Shown one piece after another: positions 26,329-34,365 of a DNA stretch of 64,000 bases. The position numbers and the translations under genes are program-made. Within the stretch, counting starts at the first letter, position 1, and each line of letters begins with the position of its first letter. The stretch is from Qipengyuania xiapuensis (GTDB taxonomy: Bacteria; Pseudomonadota; Alphaproteobacteria; Sphingomonadales; Sphingomonadaceae), in NCBI RefSeq assembly GCF_019711395.1, contig NZ_JAIGNL010000001.1:868001-932000 (forward strand). The letters are read 5' to 3'. A model generated the notes under the pieces. The model saw only the letters and a program-made list of their open reading frames with translations. It made no database searches and had not been told where the DNA came from.

Positions 26329-26997
26329 TCAATTGCCGCTTGCCAGATGTTCGGCCCAAAGCCGTTCGCGGACGGCCCAAAGGTTATCAGTGGTATGGAA
26401 GGTCACCTCGGGAAAGCCGTCCGGCCCACCCAGCAGTCTCAGCAAGGTCTCACGCTCTCTATCGGAAAGGCGAGGTGCCTTGGTCGGCGGGCCGATAGTC
26501 AACCGGGAGAGGCCATACACGTAACCAAAGTGTCGCTCTTTCCCGATTTTGAGCGTCCATGTGTGCGAGCCGTCCCAGTGATTATATTCGGTTTCGAATA
26601 CCGCTTGAGCCGCTGCGCTGCTCCATCGCCGTTCTTCCCCGCCGTAGGGCCTATTGCGCTTAGTGAAGGTCTGGTCGGGAAAGGGCGCGAGCGTGCGATA
26701 GCTGCGCTCGATTTCCCTCTTGAGCAAGATGTCACCGATCGCGCCCTCACGAAAATACGCGTCGCGTTGACGGGCCTCTTCCTTGCGAGCTTCGAACTTG
26801 CGCTTGCGCTCCAGCTTTTTCCGCCAGTTTTCGCCCGCGTTTTCGGCCATGGACTTCGCCACTCCATCGAAGAACCTTCGGCGCTTGCCCGAATTCCCGA
26901 GCGTCGCCAGCATTCCGACAGTCCAGGCAGCTCCGGCAGCCAGCAGGGCAGCCTTCACCAGGGGATCATCGATGGGTTTCTTCGGACCTTTTGTCAC
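26329..26997 (-). CDS. Hypothetical protein between a regulator gene and its duplicated 3' end
   Basis: A 222-residue protein of unknown family. The N-terminal third has one possible membrane helix (LVKAALLAAGAAWTVGMLAT), then a long basic coiled-coil segment (NWRKKLERKRKFEARKEEAR) and a C-terminal part with HWDGSHTWTLKIGKERHFGY. The GTG start at 26997 overlaps the regulator's TGA as GTGA, so it is probably translated by coupling. By eye, the gene is less GC-rich than its neighbours. It lies between the true and the remnant 3' ends of the regulator, which suggests acquisition. Confidence 0.75.
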   Translation of the reverse strand: MTKGPKKPIDDPLVKAALLAAGAAWTVGMLATLGNSGKRRRFFDGVAKSMAENAGENWRKKLERKRKFEARKEEARQRDAYFREGAIGDILLKREIERSYRTLAPFPDQTFTKRNRPYGGEERRWSSAAAQAVFETEYNHWDGSHTWTLKIGKERHFGYVYGLSRLTIGPPTKAPRLSDRERETLLRLLGGPDGFPEVTFHTTDNLWAVRERLWAEHLASGN

Positions 26998-28409
26998 GCC
27001 GCATTGTCGATGCCGAGGTCGGCCAGCTTGCGGTAAAGCGTCGAGCGCCCGATCCCGAGTCGGCGAGCGACCTCGGTCATGCGGCCGCGGTAGTGGCCGA
27101 TCGCGAGGCGGATGATGTCTGCCTCGATCTCTTCGAGCGGGCGCAGGTTTCCATCGTCCTGGTAGAGCAGGACGCCGAGCCCGCGCGCACGGCTCTCGCC
27201 GCGGTCGGCATCGCCGAGAATCTCGGACAAGTGCGGGAAGCTGTGCGCGGTCAGTGCTTCGCGCTGTTCGTGGACGCATGCGCGGAAGAGGACCGTCTGG
27301 AGCTGGCGGACATTGCCCGGCCAGTCATAGGCTTCGAGAAGCGACAGGCCGCTGTCGGCGATCGAATGGTGGGTGAAGCCTTCTTTCTCGCCGATTTCGG
27401 CAAGGAAATAGCGCGTCAGTGCCGGAATGTCCCCAGCCCGCTCGCGCAGGGGCGGGAGGACGATGCGAGTGGCGGAAAGCTTCTCGTACAGCGCAGCGCT
27501 GAAGCTGCCGTCGGCGACCATCGGCTCGAGCGGCAAATTGCTGGCGGCGAAAATCCGTACGTCGATCTTGAAACCGTGCGCTGCCCCCGTCGGGCGGACG
27601 ATGCCGGATTCCAGTACTTCGAGAAGGGTCTCCTGCGCCGCGAGTCCCAGCTGTTCGACATCATCGAGCAGTACCGTACCGCCGTCGCATTTCTGGAGAA
27701 TGCCCTCCTGGCGGTCGAATGCACCAGCAAACGCGCCTTTTTCGTGACCGAAGAGCGCGGATTCGAGCGCGTTTTCGGCCTGGCGTGCACAGCTGGCGAG
27801 CGCGACGTCGGTCTTGGCCCGCGTCGATGCATGGTGCATCGCGCGCATCAGCATTTCCTTGCCCGTCCCGCTCTCGCCCTCGATCAGGACATGGCCGTGC
27901 CCGCGGGCGGCTGTCGCGGCTTTCGCCAGCGCGGTGCGGAAATTGGTGTCGGTGCCGACCATCGCGTCGAATTCGAGGATCGGAGAAACCTTTTCGGACA
28001 GCGGATGCAGCTCGTCGCGTGGGGCGATGCTGGGCGTTGCCGTGCGCAGCGCCGTCAGGAGACGCTCGGGCGCGACCGGCTTGATCAGGTAGTCGAGCGC
28101 ACCGGCGCGCATGGCGTCGATCGCCAGCAAGGGCGAAGTGCTCGCGGTGAGCATGATGACCGCGATCTCGGGGCGCTCGGCCTTGATCTGGCGGATGAAA
28201 TCGCAGGCCGTTTCGCCCGGAACACGCTGGTCCACGAGGACAGCGGCAATGCTCTTGCCTTCTTCGCCCGTGAGCGCGCTCACCGCGTCATCACAATTGT
28301 CGACGGCAAGCGAGCGCCAGCCGTCGCGCGCGGCAAGCGTCGACAGGACGCGGCTCTGCGCCGGTTCGTCATCGATCAGCAGGAGGACGCGGCTGTCATC
28401 CTTGGCCAT
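26994..28409 (-). CDS. NtrC-like response regulator (receiver, AAA+, Fis-type HTH)
   Basis: A 471-residue protein. The receiver domain (1-120) has the acidic pair LIDDEP, phospho-acceptor Asp in VLVDQRVPG and Lys in YLIKP. The AAA+ domain has Walker A GESGTGKE and a C-terminal Fis-type helix-turn-helix (MTEVARRLGIGRSTLYRKL). Two sigma54-activator hallmarks are altered: GAFTGA reads GAFAGA, and Walker B ends LLDDV instead of the usual DE. It may therefore not act as a standard sigma54 activator. The start at 28409 is chosen by homology; the frame is open further upstream. Confidence 0.88.
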   Translation of the reverse strand: MAKDDSRVLLLIDDEPAQSRVLSTLAARDGWRSLAVDNCDDAVSALTGEEGKSIAAVLVDQRVPGETACDFIRQIKAERPEIAVIMLTASTSPLLAIDAMRAGALDYLIKPVAPERLLTALRTATPSIAPRDELHPLSEKVSPILEFDAMVGTDTNFRTALAKAATAARGHGHVLIEGESGTGKEMLMRAMHHASTRAKTDVALASCARQAENALESALFGHEKGAFAGAFDRQEGILQKCDGGTVLLDDVEQLGLAAQETLLEVLESGIVRPTGAAHGFKIDVRIFAASNLPLEPMVADGSFSAALYEKLSATRIVLPPLRERAGDIPALTRYFLAEIGEKEGFTHHSIADSGLSLLEAYDWPGNVRQLQTVLFRACVHEQREALTAHSFPHLSEILGDADRGESRARGLGVLLYQDDGNLRPLEEIEADIIRLAIGHYRGRMTEVARRLGIGRSTLYRKLADLGIDNAA

Positions 28410-28602
28410 TGGCTCTTGCTCCCTCGGCAGCCGCACGATTGCGGCTTCGCCATCGCCCCGGCCTAGCAAAAAGGGGTAAAGGGGCGATTAAGCCTCTGCG
28501 GAGGCCTTTATTCGGCAGTCGGGTGCGCGGGCCGCACTTGTCGATCCGCAAAGTGCGCGATAGACCCCGCTTCAACAACCAAATCACACGAGGGAAATAG
28601 AG

Positions 28603-28728
28603 ATGGGTTCCGCAAACGACCGGAAGGCGCACGAAAAGACTTACGGCTCCTTCATCGACATGCTGAAGTGGGTAGTTCCGCTTCTTGCGATAATCACGGC
28701 AGTAGTCGTCATCCTGATTTCCAACTGA
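28603..28728 (+). CDS. aa3-type cytochrome c oxidase subunit IV
   Basis: A 41-residue protein: a soluble N-terminus (MGSANDRKAHEKTYGSFIDM) with one membrane helix (VVPLLAIITAVVVILI). This matches the bacterial aa3-type COX subunit IV family (COX4_pro_2), which caps the oxidase in the membrane. A GAGGGA-type ribosome binding site precedes the ATG. It is 11 bases upstream of pntAA on the same strand, an arrangement common in Sphingomonadales. The oxidase itself is not in this window. Confidence 0.85.
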   Translation: MGSANDRKAHEKTYGSFIDMLKWVVPLLAIITAVVVILISN

Positions 28729-28739
28729 GCCTGCGGCCC

Positions 28740-29861
28740 ATGCGGATCGCGGTGCTCAAGGAGCGTGCGGCCGGCGAGAGCCGCGTCGCAATGACGCCCG
28801 AAACGGTGAAGAAATTCATCGCACTGGGTGCCACGGTCGCAGTCGAGGAAGGGGCGGGGGCCGGAGCCTCCATCCCGGACGAGGCTTTCAGCGAAGCAGG
28901 TGCAGAGGTGTTGGCGGGCGACAAGGCAGTCGCTGGCGCCGACATCGTTCTCGGCGTCCAAGCGCCCGAAGTTGCCGCTCTGTCGGGCGCGAAGGATGGT
29001 GCCTGGGTGGCGGCGACCTTCGATCCTTTCCGCAATGGCGAGCTCGTCGAAGCCTATGCCAAGGCGGGTTTCGAGGCGCTTTCCATGGAATTCATGCCGC
29101 GCATCACGCGTGCGCAGAGCATGGACGTGCTCTCCAGCCAGTCGAACCTTGCAGGCTACAAGGCGGTGATCGCTAGCGCCGACGAATACGGCCGTGCATT
29201 TCCGATGATGATGACTGCTGCCGGCACCGTGCAGGCTGCCAAGTGCTTCGTCATGGGCGTGGGCGTTGCAGGACTTCAGGCTATCGCGACTGCCAAGCGG
29301 CTGGGCGCGCAGGTAAGCGCGACAGACGTGCGCTCGGCCACGAAAGAGCAGATCATGTCGCTCGGCGCGAAGCCCGTCTTCGTGGAAAGCGTCGAGGGTA
29401 TCGAGGGCGAGGGATCGGGCGGCTATGCCACCGAGATGAGCGAGGAATACCAGAAGGCGCAGGCCGAACTGGTCAGCTCGCACATCGCCAAGCAGGACAT
29501 CGTCATCACCACCGCGCTCATCCCGGGTCGGCCCGCGCCGCGGCTGATCTCGGATGCACAGATCGCCACCATGAAGCCGGGCAGCGTGATCTTCGATCTT
29601 GCCGTGGCGCAGGGCGGCAATGTCGAGGGCTCGAAGCCAGACGAGACCGTGGTGAAGCACGGCGTGAAGATCATCGGTTTTTCCAATACCGCGACGCATC
29701 TCGCAGCGGACGCTTCGGCGCTGTTCGCGCGCAACCTGTTCAACTTCCTCTCGGCCTTCTGGGACAAGAAAGCAGGCAAGCCGGTCCTCGACGAGGAAAT
29801 CGGCGATGCCGTCCGCCTGACGCAGGGCGGCAAGGTCGTGAACGAGAGGCTGGCGGGTTGA
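28740..29861 (+). CDS. pntAA: NAD(P) transhydrogenase subunit alpha part 1
   Basis: A 373-residue NAD(H)-binding domain I of proton-translocating transhydrogenase. It starts MRIAVLKERAAGESRVAMTP, contains the RQD-loop-like region and the Rossmann glycines in VMGVGVAGLQAIATAKRLGA, and ends in a linker before the membrane part. It transfers hydride between NADH and NADP+ with PntB. The three-subunit (split alpha) form is typical of alphaproteobacteria. It is first of the pntAA-pntAB-pntB operon. Confidence 0.94.
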   Translation: MRIAVLKERAAGESRVAMTPETVKKFIALGATVAVEEGAGAGASIPDEAFSEAGAEVLAGDKAVAGADIVLGVQAPEVAALSGAKDGAWVAATFDPFRNGELVEAYAKAGFEALSMEFMPRITRAQSMDVLSSQSNLAGYKAVIASADEYGRAFPMMMTAAGTVQAAKCFVMGVGVAGLQAIATAKRLGAQVSATDVRSATKEQIMSLGAKPVFVESVEGIEGEGSGGYATEMSEEYQKAQAELVSSHIAKQDIVITTALIPGRPAPRLISDAQIATMKPGSVIFDLAVAQGGNVEGSKPDETVVKHGVKIIGFSNTATHLAADASALFARNLFNFLSAFWDKKAGKPVLDEEIGDAVRLTQGGKVVNERLAG

Positions 29862-29862
29862 G

Positions 29863-30003
29863 GTGCGGCGTCGGGAATGGATTGCACTGATGTTTGTAGC
29901 TGCCCTGATAACAGTTATCGCGATCCGACACGAAACCGCAGGCACGAGCTGCGGAGGCGCTTCCTACACGAGCCCGATTTCTCGGAGTTGCCCTAACCCA
30001 TGA
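29863..30003 (+). CDS. Possible small membrane or secreted peptide between pnt genes
   Basis: An open frame of 47 codons starting GTG one base after the pntAA stop, ending 10 bases before pntAB. It encodes a basic N-terminus, one hydrophobic segment (WIALMFVAALITVIAI) and a Cys-containing tail. A GGGTTGAG precedes the GTG. It fills an otherwise unexplained 152-base gap in the operon. It may be non-coding; no homologue is known to me. Confidence 0.35.
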   Translation: MRRREWIALMFVAALITVIAIRHETAGTSCGGASYTSPISRSCPNP

Positions 30004-30013
30004 GGCGGACCTA

Positions 30014-30298
30014 ATGGACTTCATTTCGATCCTGTCGATCTTCGTGCTGGCGTGTTTCGTCGGCTATTACGTGGTCTGGTCGGTTACGCCCGCGCTGCAC
30101 ACGCCGTTGATGGCAGTGACCAATGCGATTTCCTCGGTGATCATCGTGGGCGCGCTGATTGCGGCGGCGGAGGCGGGTAGCCCGATTGCCAAGTGGCTGG
30201 GGCTTGCCGGTGTCGTCCTCGCCAGCATCAATATCTTCGGGGGCTTCGCCGTTACCGAACGTATGCTCGCCATGTACAAGAAGAAGGAGAAGAAGTGA
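30014..30298 (+). CDS. pntAB: NAD(P) transhydrogenase subunit alpha part 2
   Basis: A 94-residue membrane subunit with three hydrophobic helices: ISILSIFVLACFVGYYVVW, then ISSVIIVGALIAAAEAG, then WLGLAGVVLASINIFGGFAV. The VTNAISSVIIVGAL and FGGFAVTERMLAM segments are conserved in this family. It forms part of the proton channel of transhydrogenase. Its stop overlaps the pntB start by one base (TGATG). Confidence 0.94.
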   Translation: MDFISILSIFVLACFVGYYVVWSVTPALHTPLMAVTNAISSVIIVGALIAAAEAGSPIAKWLGLAGVVLASINIFGGFAVTERMLAMYKKKEKK

Positions 30299-31770
30299 TG
30301 TATCGCCTTCTCCTCGCCGCGCCCTTCCTGGCGCTGGCTGCTCCTGCCCATGCCGCTACCGGTGAAGCAGTGAACCCGTGGGTCGCGCTCGCCTATCTTG
30401 TGGCAGGCGTTTTCTTCATCCTTGCGCTGCGCGGGCTCTCATCGCCTTCGACGAGCCGGACCGGCAACCGCTTTGGAATCATCGGCATGCTGATCGCCGT
30501 GGTCACGACGCTGGTGACGCACGACATCGCCAATATCGCCGAGATCGGGATCGCCATCTTCCTTGGCGGGATCATCGGCTTCACCATCGCGCGCAGGATC
30601 GCGATGACCGCGATGCCCGAACTGGTCGCAGGCTTCCACTCGCTGGTCGGACTTGCGGCAGTGCTTGTGGGTTGGGCGGCCTATCTCAATCCGGGCGCAT
30701 TCGGCCTGCTGGTGGATGGCGGGATTTCGCCGGTCAGCAAGGTCGAGATGGGCCTCGGTATCGCCATCGGTGCGATTACCTTCTCGGGTTCGGTCATCGC
30801 CTTTGCCAAGCTTTCGGGCCGGATGAGCGGGTCGCCGATCCTTTTGCCCGCGCGCCATGTGATCAATCTCGGCACGCTTGCGGCGATCTTGGTCCTCACC
30901 GCACTCTTTGCGATGGCGGGGCCGAGCGAGACCATGCCGCTGATCGTGGCGCTCACCGTATTGGCCTTCCTCATCGGCTTCCTGCTGATCATCCCCATCG
31001 GCGGGGCGGACATGCCGGTCGTGGTCTCGATGCTGAACAGCTATTCGGGCTGGGCTGCCGCGGCGATGGGCTTCACGCTCGGCAATACGGCGATGATCAT
31101 CACCGGCGCGCTGGTCGGCTCTTCGGGTGCGATCCTTAGCTACATCATGTGCCGCGCGATGAACCGCAGCTTCATTTCCGTGATCGCGGGCGGCTTCGGT
31201 GCCGACGCGAGCGCGGGCGGCGGCGAGGCGAAGGAACAGCGCCCCTACAAGCAGGGCAGCGCGGCTGATGCGGCGTTCATGCTCGAACAGGCGGAAAAGG
31301 TCATCATCATCCCGGGCTATGGCATGGCGGTGGCGCAGGCGCAGCACGCGCTTCGCGAAATGGCCGATCTGCTCGAGGAAAAGGGCGTCGAGGTGAAATA
31401 CGCCATCCACCCCGTCGCCGGACGTATGCCTGGCCACATGAACGTGCTGCTTGCCGAGGCCAGCGTGCCTTACGAGAACGTGTTCGAGCTGGAAGACATC
31501 AACTCCGAATTCGCGCAGGCCGATGTCGCCTTCATCATCGGTGCGAACGACGTGGTGAACCCGGCGGCCAAGACCGACAAGTCGTCGCCCATCTACGGCA
31601 TGCCCGTGTTCGACGTCGACAAGGCCAAACAGGTCTTCTTCATCAAGCGCTCGATGGGCGGTGTCGGCTATGCCGGTGTCGACAACGACGTCTTCTACAT
31701 GGACCAGACCATGATGCTGCTGTCCGATGCGAAGAAGATGGTCGAGGAAATCGTGAAGGCGCTCGACTAG
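30298..31770 (+). CDS. pntB: NAD(P) transhydrogenase subunit beta
   Basis: A 490-residue protein: an N-terminal membrane domain of about eight or nine helices including GNRFGIIGMLIA and IPIGGADMPVVVSMLNSYSG, then the NADP(H)-binding domain III with IIPGYGMAVAQAQHALREMA, HPVAGRMPGHMNVLLAEA and GANDVVNPAA. It uses the proton gradient to make NADPH. The ATG is at 30298, overlapping the pntAB stop; the start begins with a signal-like hydrophobic leader (MYRLLLAAPFLALAAPAHA). Confidence 0.95.
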   Translation: MYRLLLAAPFLALAAPAHAATGEAVNPWVALAYLVAGVFFILALRGLSSPSTSRTGNRFGIIGMLIAVVTTLVTHDIANIAEIGIAIFLGGIIGFTIARRIAMTAMPELVAGFHSLVGLAAVLVGWAAYLNPGAFGLLVDGGISPVSKVEMGLGIAIGAITFSGSVIAFAKLSGRMSGSPILLPARHVINLGTLAAILVLTALFAMAGPSETMPLIVALTVLAFLIGFLLIIPIGGADMPVVVSMLNSYSGWAAAAMGFTLGNTAMIITGALVGSSGAILSYIMCRAMNRSFISVIAGGFGADASAGGGEAKEQRPYKQGSAADAAFMLEQAEKVIIIPGYGMAVAQAQHALREMADLLEEKGVEVKYAIHPVAGRMPGHMNVLLAEASVPYENVFELEDINSEFAQADVAFIIGANDVVNPAAKTDKSSPIYGMPVFDVDKAKQVFFIKRSMGGVGYAGVDNDVFYMDQTMMLLSDAKKMVEEIVKALD

Positions 31771-31774
31771 CCCA

Positions 31775-32116
31775 ATGCGTAAGGTACTCATTTTTGTTTC
31801 GATCTTTTCGATAGTAGCGATTGGCTCTTGGTGGTGGCTTGGTGGTCTCGAGCGGGTCACCGCCGGACGTATAGAAACCGCGCTGGTCGAACGCGGCGTG
31901 CCGCAACCGGTCGCAGCATGCATGGGGACGCGGCTCTCCGAACGTCTCACGATCGGGCAGCTCCGCGAGCTGGAGCGCCTCCGCGTGCGCGAAAAGGAAG
32001 CCGGTCTGCCTACAAGCACGATCGAGTTCCTCGAGCGGCTTCGCACCGTCGAGGATGCAGAGGTGATCGAGGTCGTCGGCTCTTCTGCTGCGATTTGCGC
32101 GTTCTCGCGCGGATAG
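31775..32116 (+). CDS. Hypothetical protein with N-terminal membrane anchor
   Basis: A 113-residue protein with an N-terminal membrane helix (VLIFVSIFSIVAIGSWWWLGG) and a small soluble domain having two cysteines (ACMGTRLSERLT and AAICAFSRG), which could form a disulfide if periplasmic. It follows pntB by 4 bases, so it is probably transcribed with it. No family is recognised; the pattern TLVERG..PQPVAACM..RLSERL looks conserved in character. Confidence 0.65.
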   Translation: MRKVLIFVSIFSIVAIGSWWWLGGLERVTAGRIETALVERGVPQPVAACMGTRLSERLTIGQLRELERLRVREKEAGLPTSTIEFLERLRTVEDAEVIEVVGSSAAICAFSRG

Positions 32117-32172
32117 CGCCACTTGCATTCGGTCCGCACTGCGGCATCATGGCCCCCAAGAGGGAGAGACTC

Positions 32173-33363
32173 ATGATCCGCACTGCTTTTTCAGCCATCC
32201 TGCTCGCCAGCGCCGCACCCGTGCTGGCCGAGACGCATTCCATCGAACCGGGCGAAGGCGCGCAGGAGCGCCTGCAGGAAGCGCTGATCCTGGCACAGCC
32301 GGGCGACGAGATCGTCCTCGCTGCCGGACGCTATGAGCTCACCGACGGGCTGAGCCTCGATGTCGACGGCGTCACGGTGCGCGGTGCCGGAATGGACGGC
32401 ACCGTCCTCGATTTCACAACGCAGGCAGGCGCGGGCGAGGGGCTGCTCGTCACCAGCGATAATGTCACCCTGCGCGACTTCGCGATGGAGAACCCCAAGG
32501 GCGACGGCATCAAGTCGAAGGGCGCCGATCACATCGTCTACCACCGCATCCGCGTCACCTGGACGCGCGGCCCCCATCCCGAGAACGGCGCCTACGCGAT
32601 CTATCCGGTGGAAAGCACCGGCGTGTTGGTCGACGGGGTGAAGGTGACCGGTGCGAGCGATGCCGGTATCTATGTCGGCCAGTCGGACCAGATCACGGTG
32701 CGCAACTCGATTGCCGAGGCCAACGTCGCTGGCATCGAGATCGAGAACAGCCGCAACGCGCTGGTCGAGCACAATGTCGCCACGCGCAATACGGGCGGCA
32801 TCCTCGTTTTCGACCTTCCCGACCTGCCTGTCATGGGCGGCGGCAACGTGATCGTGCGCAACAATCTCGTCGTGGCGAACGACACGCCCAACTTCGCGCC
32901 TCCGGGCAATATTGTCGCCGGTGTGCGCCGCGGCACGGGCATCATGGTGATGGCGAACGAGGACGTGCTGATCGAGGACAATATCCTCTCGGGCAATCCG
33001 ACGGCGCCGGTCATGGTGATCGCCTATGTCCAGCCTTTCGAGGACGAGCGCTACAACCCGCTTCCGCGCGGCGTAGTTGTGGGTGAGAACCAGTTCGACG
33101 GCGGCGGGTACGATCCTCAGCTCGAGGGCGGCGAAATGCTCAAGGCTGCTTTCGGCGGCGCGCTTCCCCCGGTCATGTGGGACGGTCTCGGCAGCCTCTA
33201 TGTCACCGGCGATACGCCCGGCTGGACGCTCAACCTCACCGAACAGGGTAAGGGGCTGGGCGATGCACAGCCTGCGCCGCTTTCCGCGCCCGCACCCGAG
33301 AGCGAATTCGATAGCAGCGGCATCGGTGCGCCGGCCGAGCTGGAGGCGCGGCTCGCAAGATGA
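32173..33363 (+). CDS. Parallel beta-helix repeat protein (TIGR03805-like)
   Basis: A 396-residue exported protein: signal peptide (MIRTAFSAILLASAAPVLA), then right-handed parallel beta-helix repeats seen as recurring GVTVRGAG, NVTLRDFAM, QITVRNSIAE, NALVEHN and DVLIEDNILSGN turns. It matches the TIGR03805-type family that is found paired with SO2930-type diheme cytochromes, as here, where the next gene starts 4 bases before this one ends. The role of the pair is unknown. The start at 32173 has AGGGAGAG upstream. Confidence 0.88.
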   Translation: MIRTAFSAILLASAAPVLAETHSIEPGEGAQERLQEALILAQPGDEIVLAAGRYELTDGLSLDVDGVTVRGAGMDGTVLDFTTQAGAGEGLLVTSDNVTLRDFAMENPKGDGIKSKGADHIVYHRIRVTWTRGPHPENGAYAIYPVESTGVLVDGVKVTGASDAGIYVGQSDQITVRNSIAEANVAGIEIENSRNALVEHNVATRNTGGILVFDLPDLPVMGGGNVIVRNNLVVANDTPNFAPPGNIVAGVRRGTGIMVMANEDVLIEDNILSGNPTAPVMVIAYVQPFEDERYNPLPRGVVVGENQFDGGGYDPQLEGGEMLKAAFGGALPPVMWDGLGSLYVTGDTPGWTLNLTEQGKGLGDAQPAPLSAPAPESEFDSSGIGAPAELEARLAR

Positions 33364-34361
33364 TCGGCAGGCTGCTTCTCGGACTATCGGCATGCTGCGC
33401 GGCGGCAGCCATGGCCATGCCGCCTGCCATGCCAGAGCCGGTCAATGACGAGGCGGTCAGCGGCCCGGGCTTTCCGCGCCTGCTGTCCGACTATGGCTTC
33501 TTCAACAACCTTCAGGCGCATGACGTCGGCCCGGGCGTCTACAAGTACGAGCTCAATACACCGCTCTATTCGGACGGGGCCGAGAAGCTTCGCTACATCT
33601 ACACCCCGTTCGGTACCGAGCCGGTGGCTGATGGAGAGGGCTTGCTCGAATTCCCGGTCGGCAGCGCGCTGATCAAGACTTTCGCATTCGGCGAAGGCGA
33701 TGAGCGCCGGCTTATCGAGACACGAGTCCTGCTCCACCGGGCCGACGGCTGGCTAGCATTGCCCTACCTCTGGAACGAGGAGCAGACCGATGCGCGGCTC
33801 GCGATTGCCGGTGCGCGGATCGACCTGACCACGCCGAGGGGCGAGGCGATCAGCTACCGTGTCCCGAACAAGAACCAGTGCAAGGAATGTCACGGGCTCG
33901 ATGGTGAAGTCGTGCCGATCGGGCCCAAGGTCCGCAATCTCTCGGCTGACTGGTTTGCGGAGCATTTCGGGGAAGTGCCCGAAGGCGCTGACCAATTGCC
34001 CGTCTGGGCTCATCGCGAACAGGCAAGTGCCGCAGATGCCGCGCGTGCCTATCTCGACGTCAACTGCGCACACTGCCACCGGCCGGGCGCGATGGCGTCG
34101 AACAGCGGGCTGGACCTTCGCTGGGAGCAGGACGATCCCAAGGCGCTGGGCATCATGAAACGACCCGTTGCAGCCGGGCGAGGCGCGGGAGAACTCCTGT
34201 TCGACATAGTGCCGGGTGATCCGGAAGGGTCGATCCTGCTGCACCGCATGCTGAGCAACGATCCCGGCGTCGCCATGCCCGAACTGGGCAAGGCCAGCGT
34301 CGACGTAGAAGGTACCGAGGCAGTGCGCCGGTGGATCGCAGGGATGGAAAAGGGGGAATGA
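33360..34361 (+). CDS. SO2930-family diheme c-type cytochrome (TIGR03806-like)
   Basis: A 333-residue exported protein with two CxxCH heme sites: CKECHG near residue 178 and CAHCHRPG near residue 236. The segment YELNTPLYSDGAEKLRYIYTP and the ending RMLSNDPGVAMPELGKASVD are typical of this family. The signal peptide is MIGRLLLGLSACCAAAAMA. It overlaps the beta-helix gene (ATGA) and is followed 5 bases later by a hydrolase gene, a likely operon. The electron partner is unknown. Confidence 0.9.
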   Translation: MIGRLLLGLSACCAAAAMAMPPAMPEPVNDEAVSGPGFPRLLSDYGFFNNLQAHDVGPGVYKYELNTPLYSDGAEKLRYIYTPFGTEPVADGEGLLEFPVGSALIKTFAFGEGDERRLIETRVLLHRADGWLALPYLWNEEQTDARLAIAGARIDLTTPRGEAISYRVPNKNQCKECHGLDGEVVPIGPKVRNLSADWFAEHFGEVPEGADQLPVWAHREQASAADAARAYLDVNCAHCHRPGAMASNSGLDLRWEQDDPKALGIMKRPVAAGRGAGELLFDIVPGDPEGSILLHRMLSNDPGVAMPELGKASVDVEGTEAVRRWIAGMEKGE

Positions 34362-34365
34362 ACAA

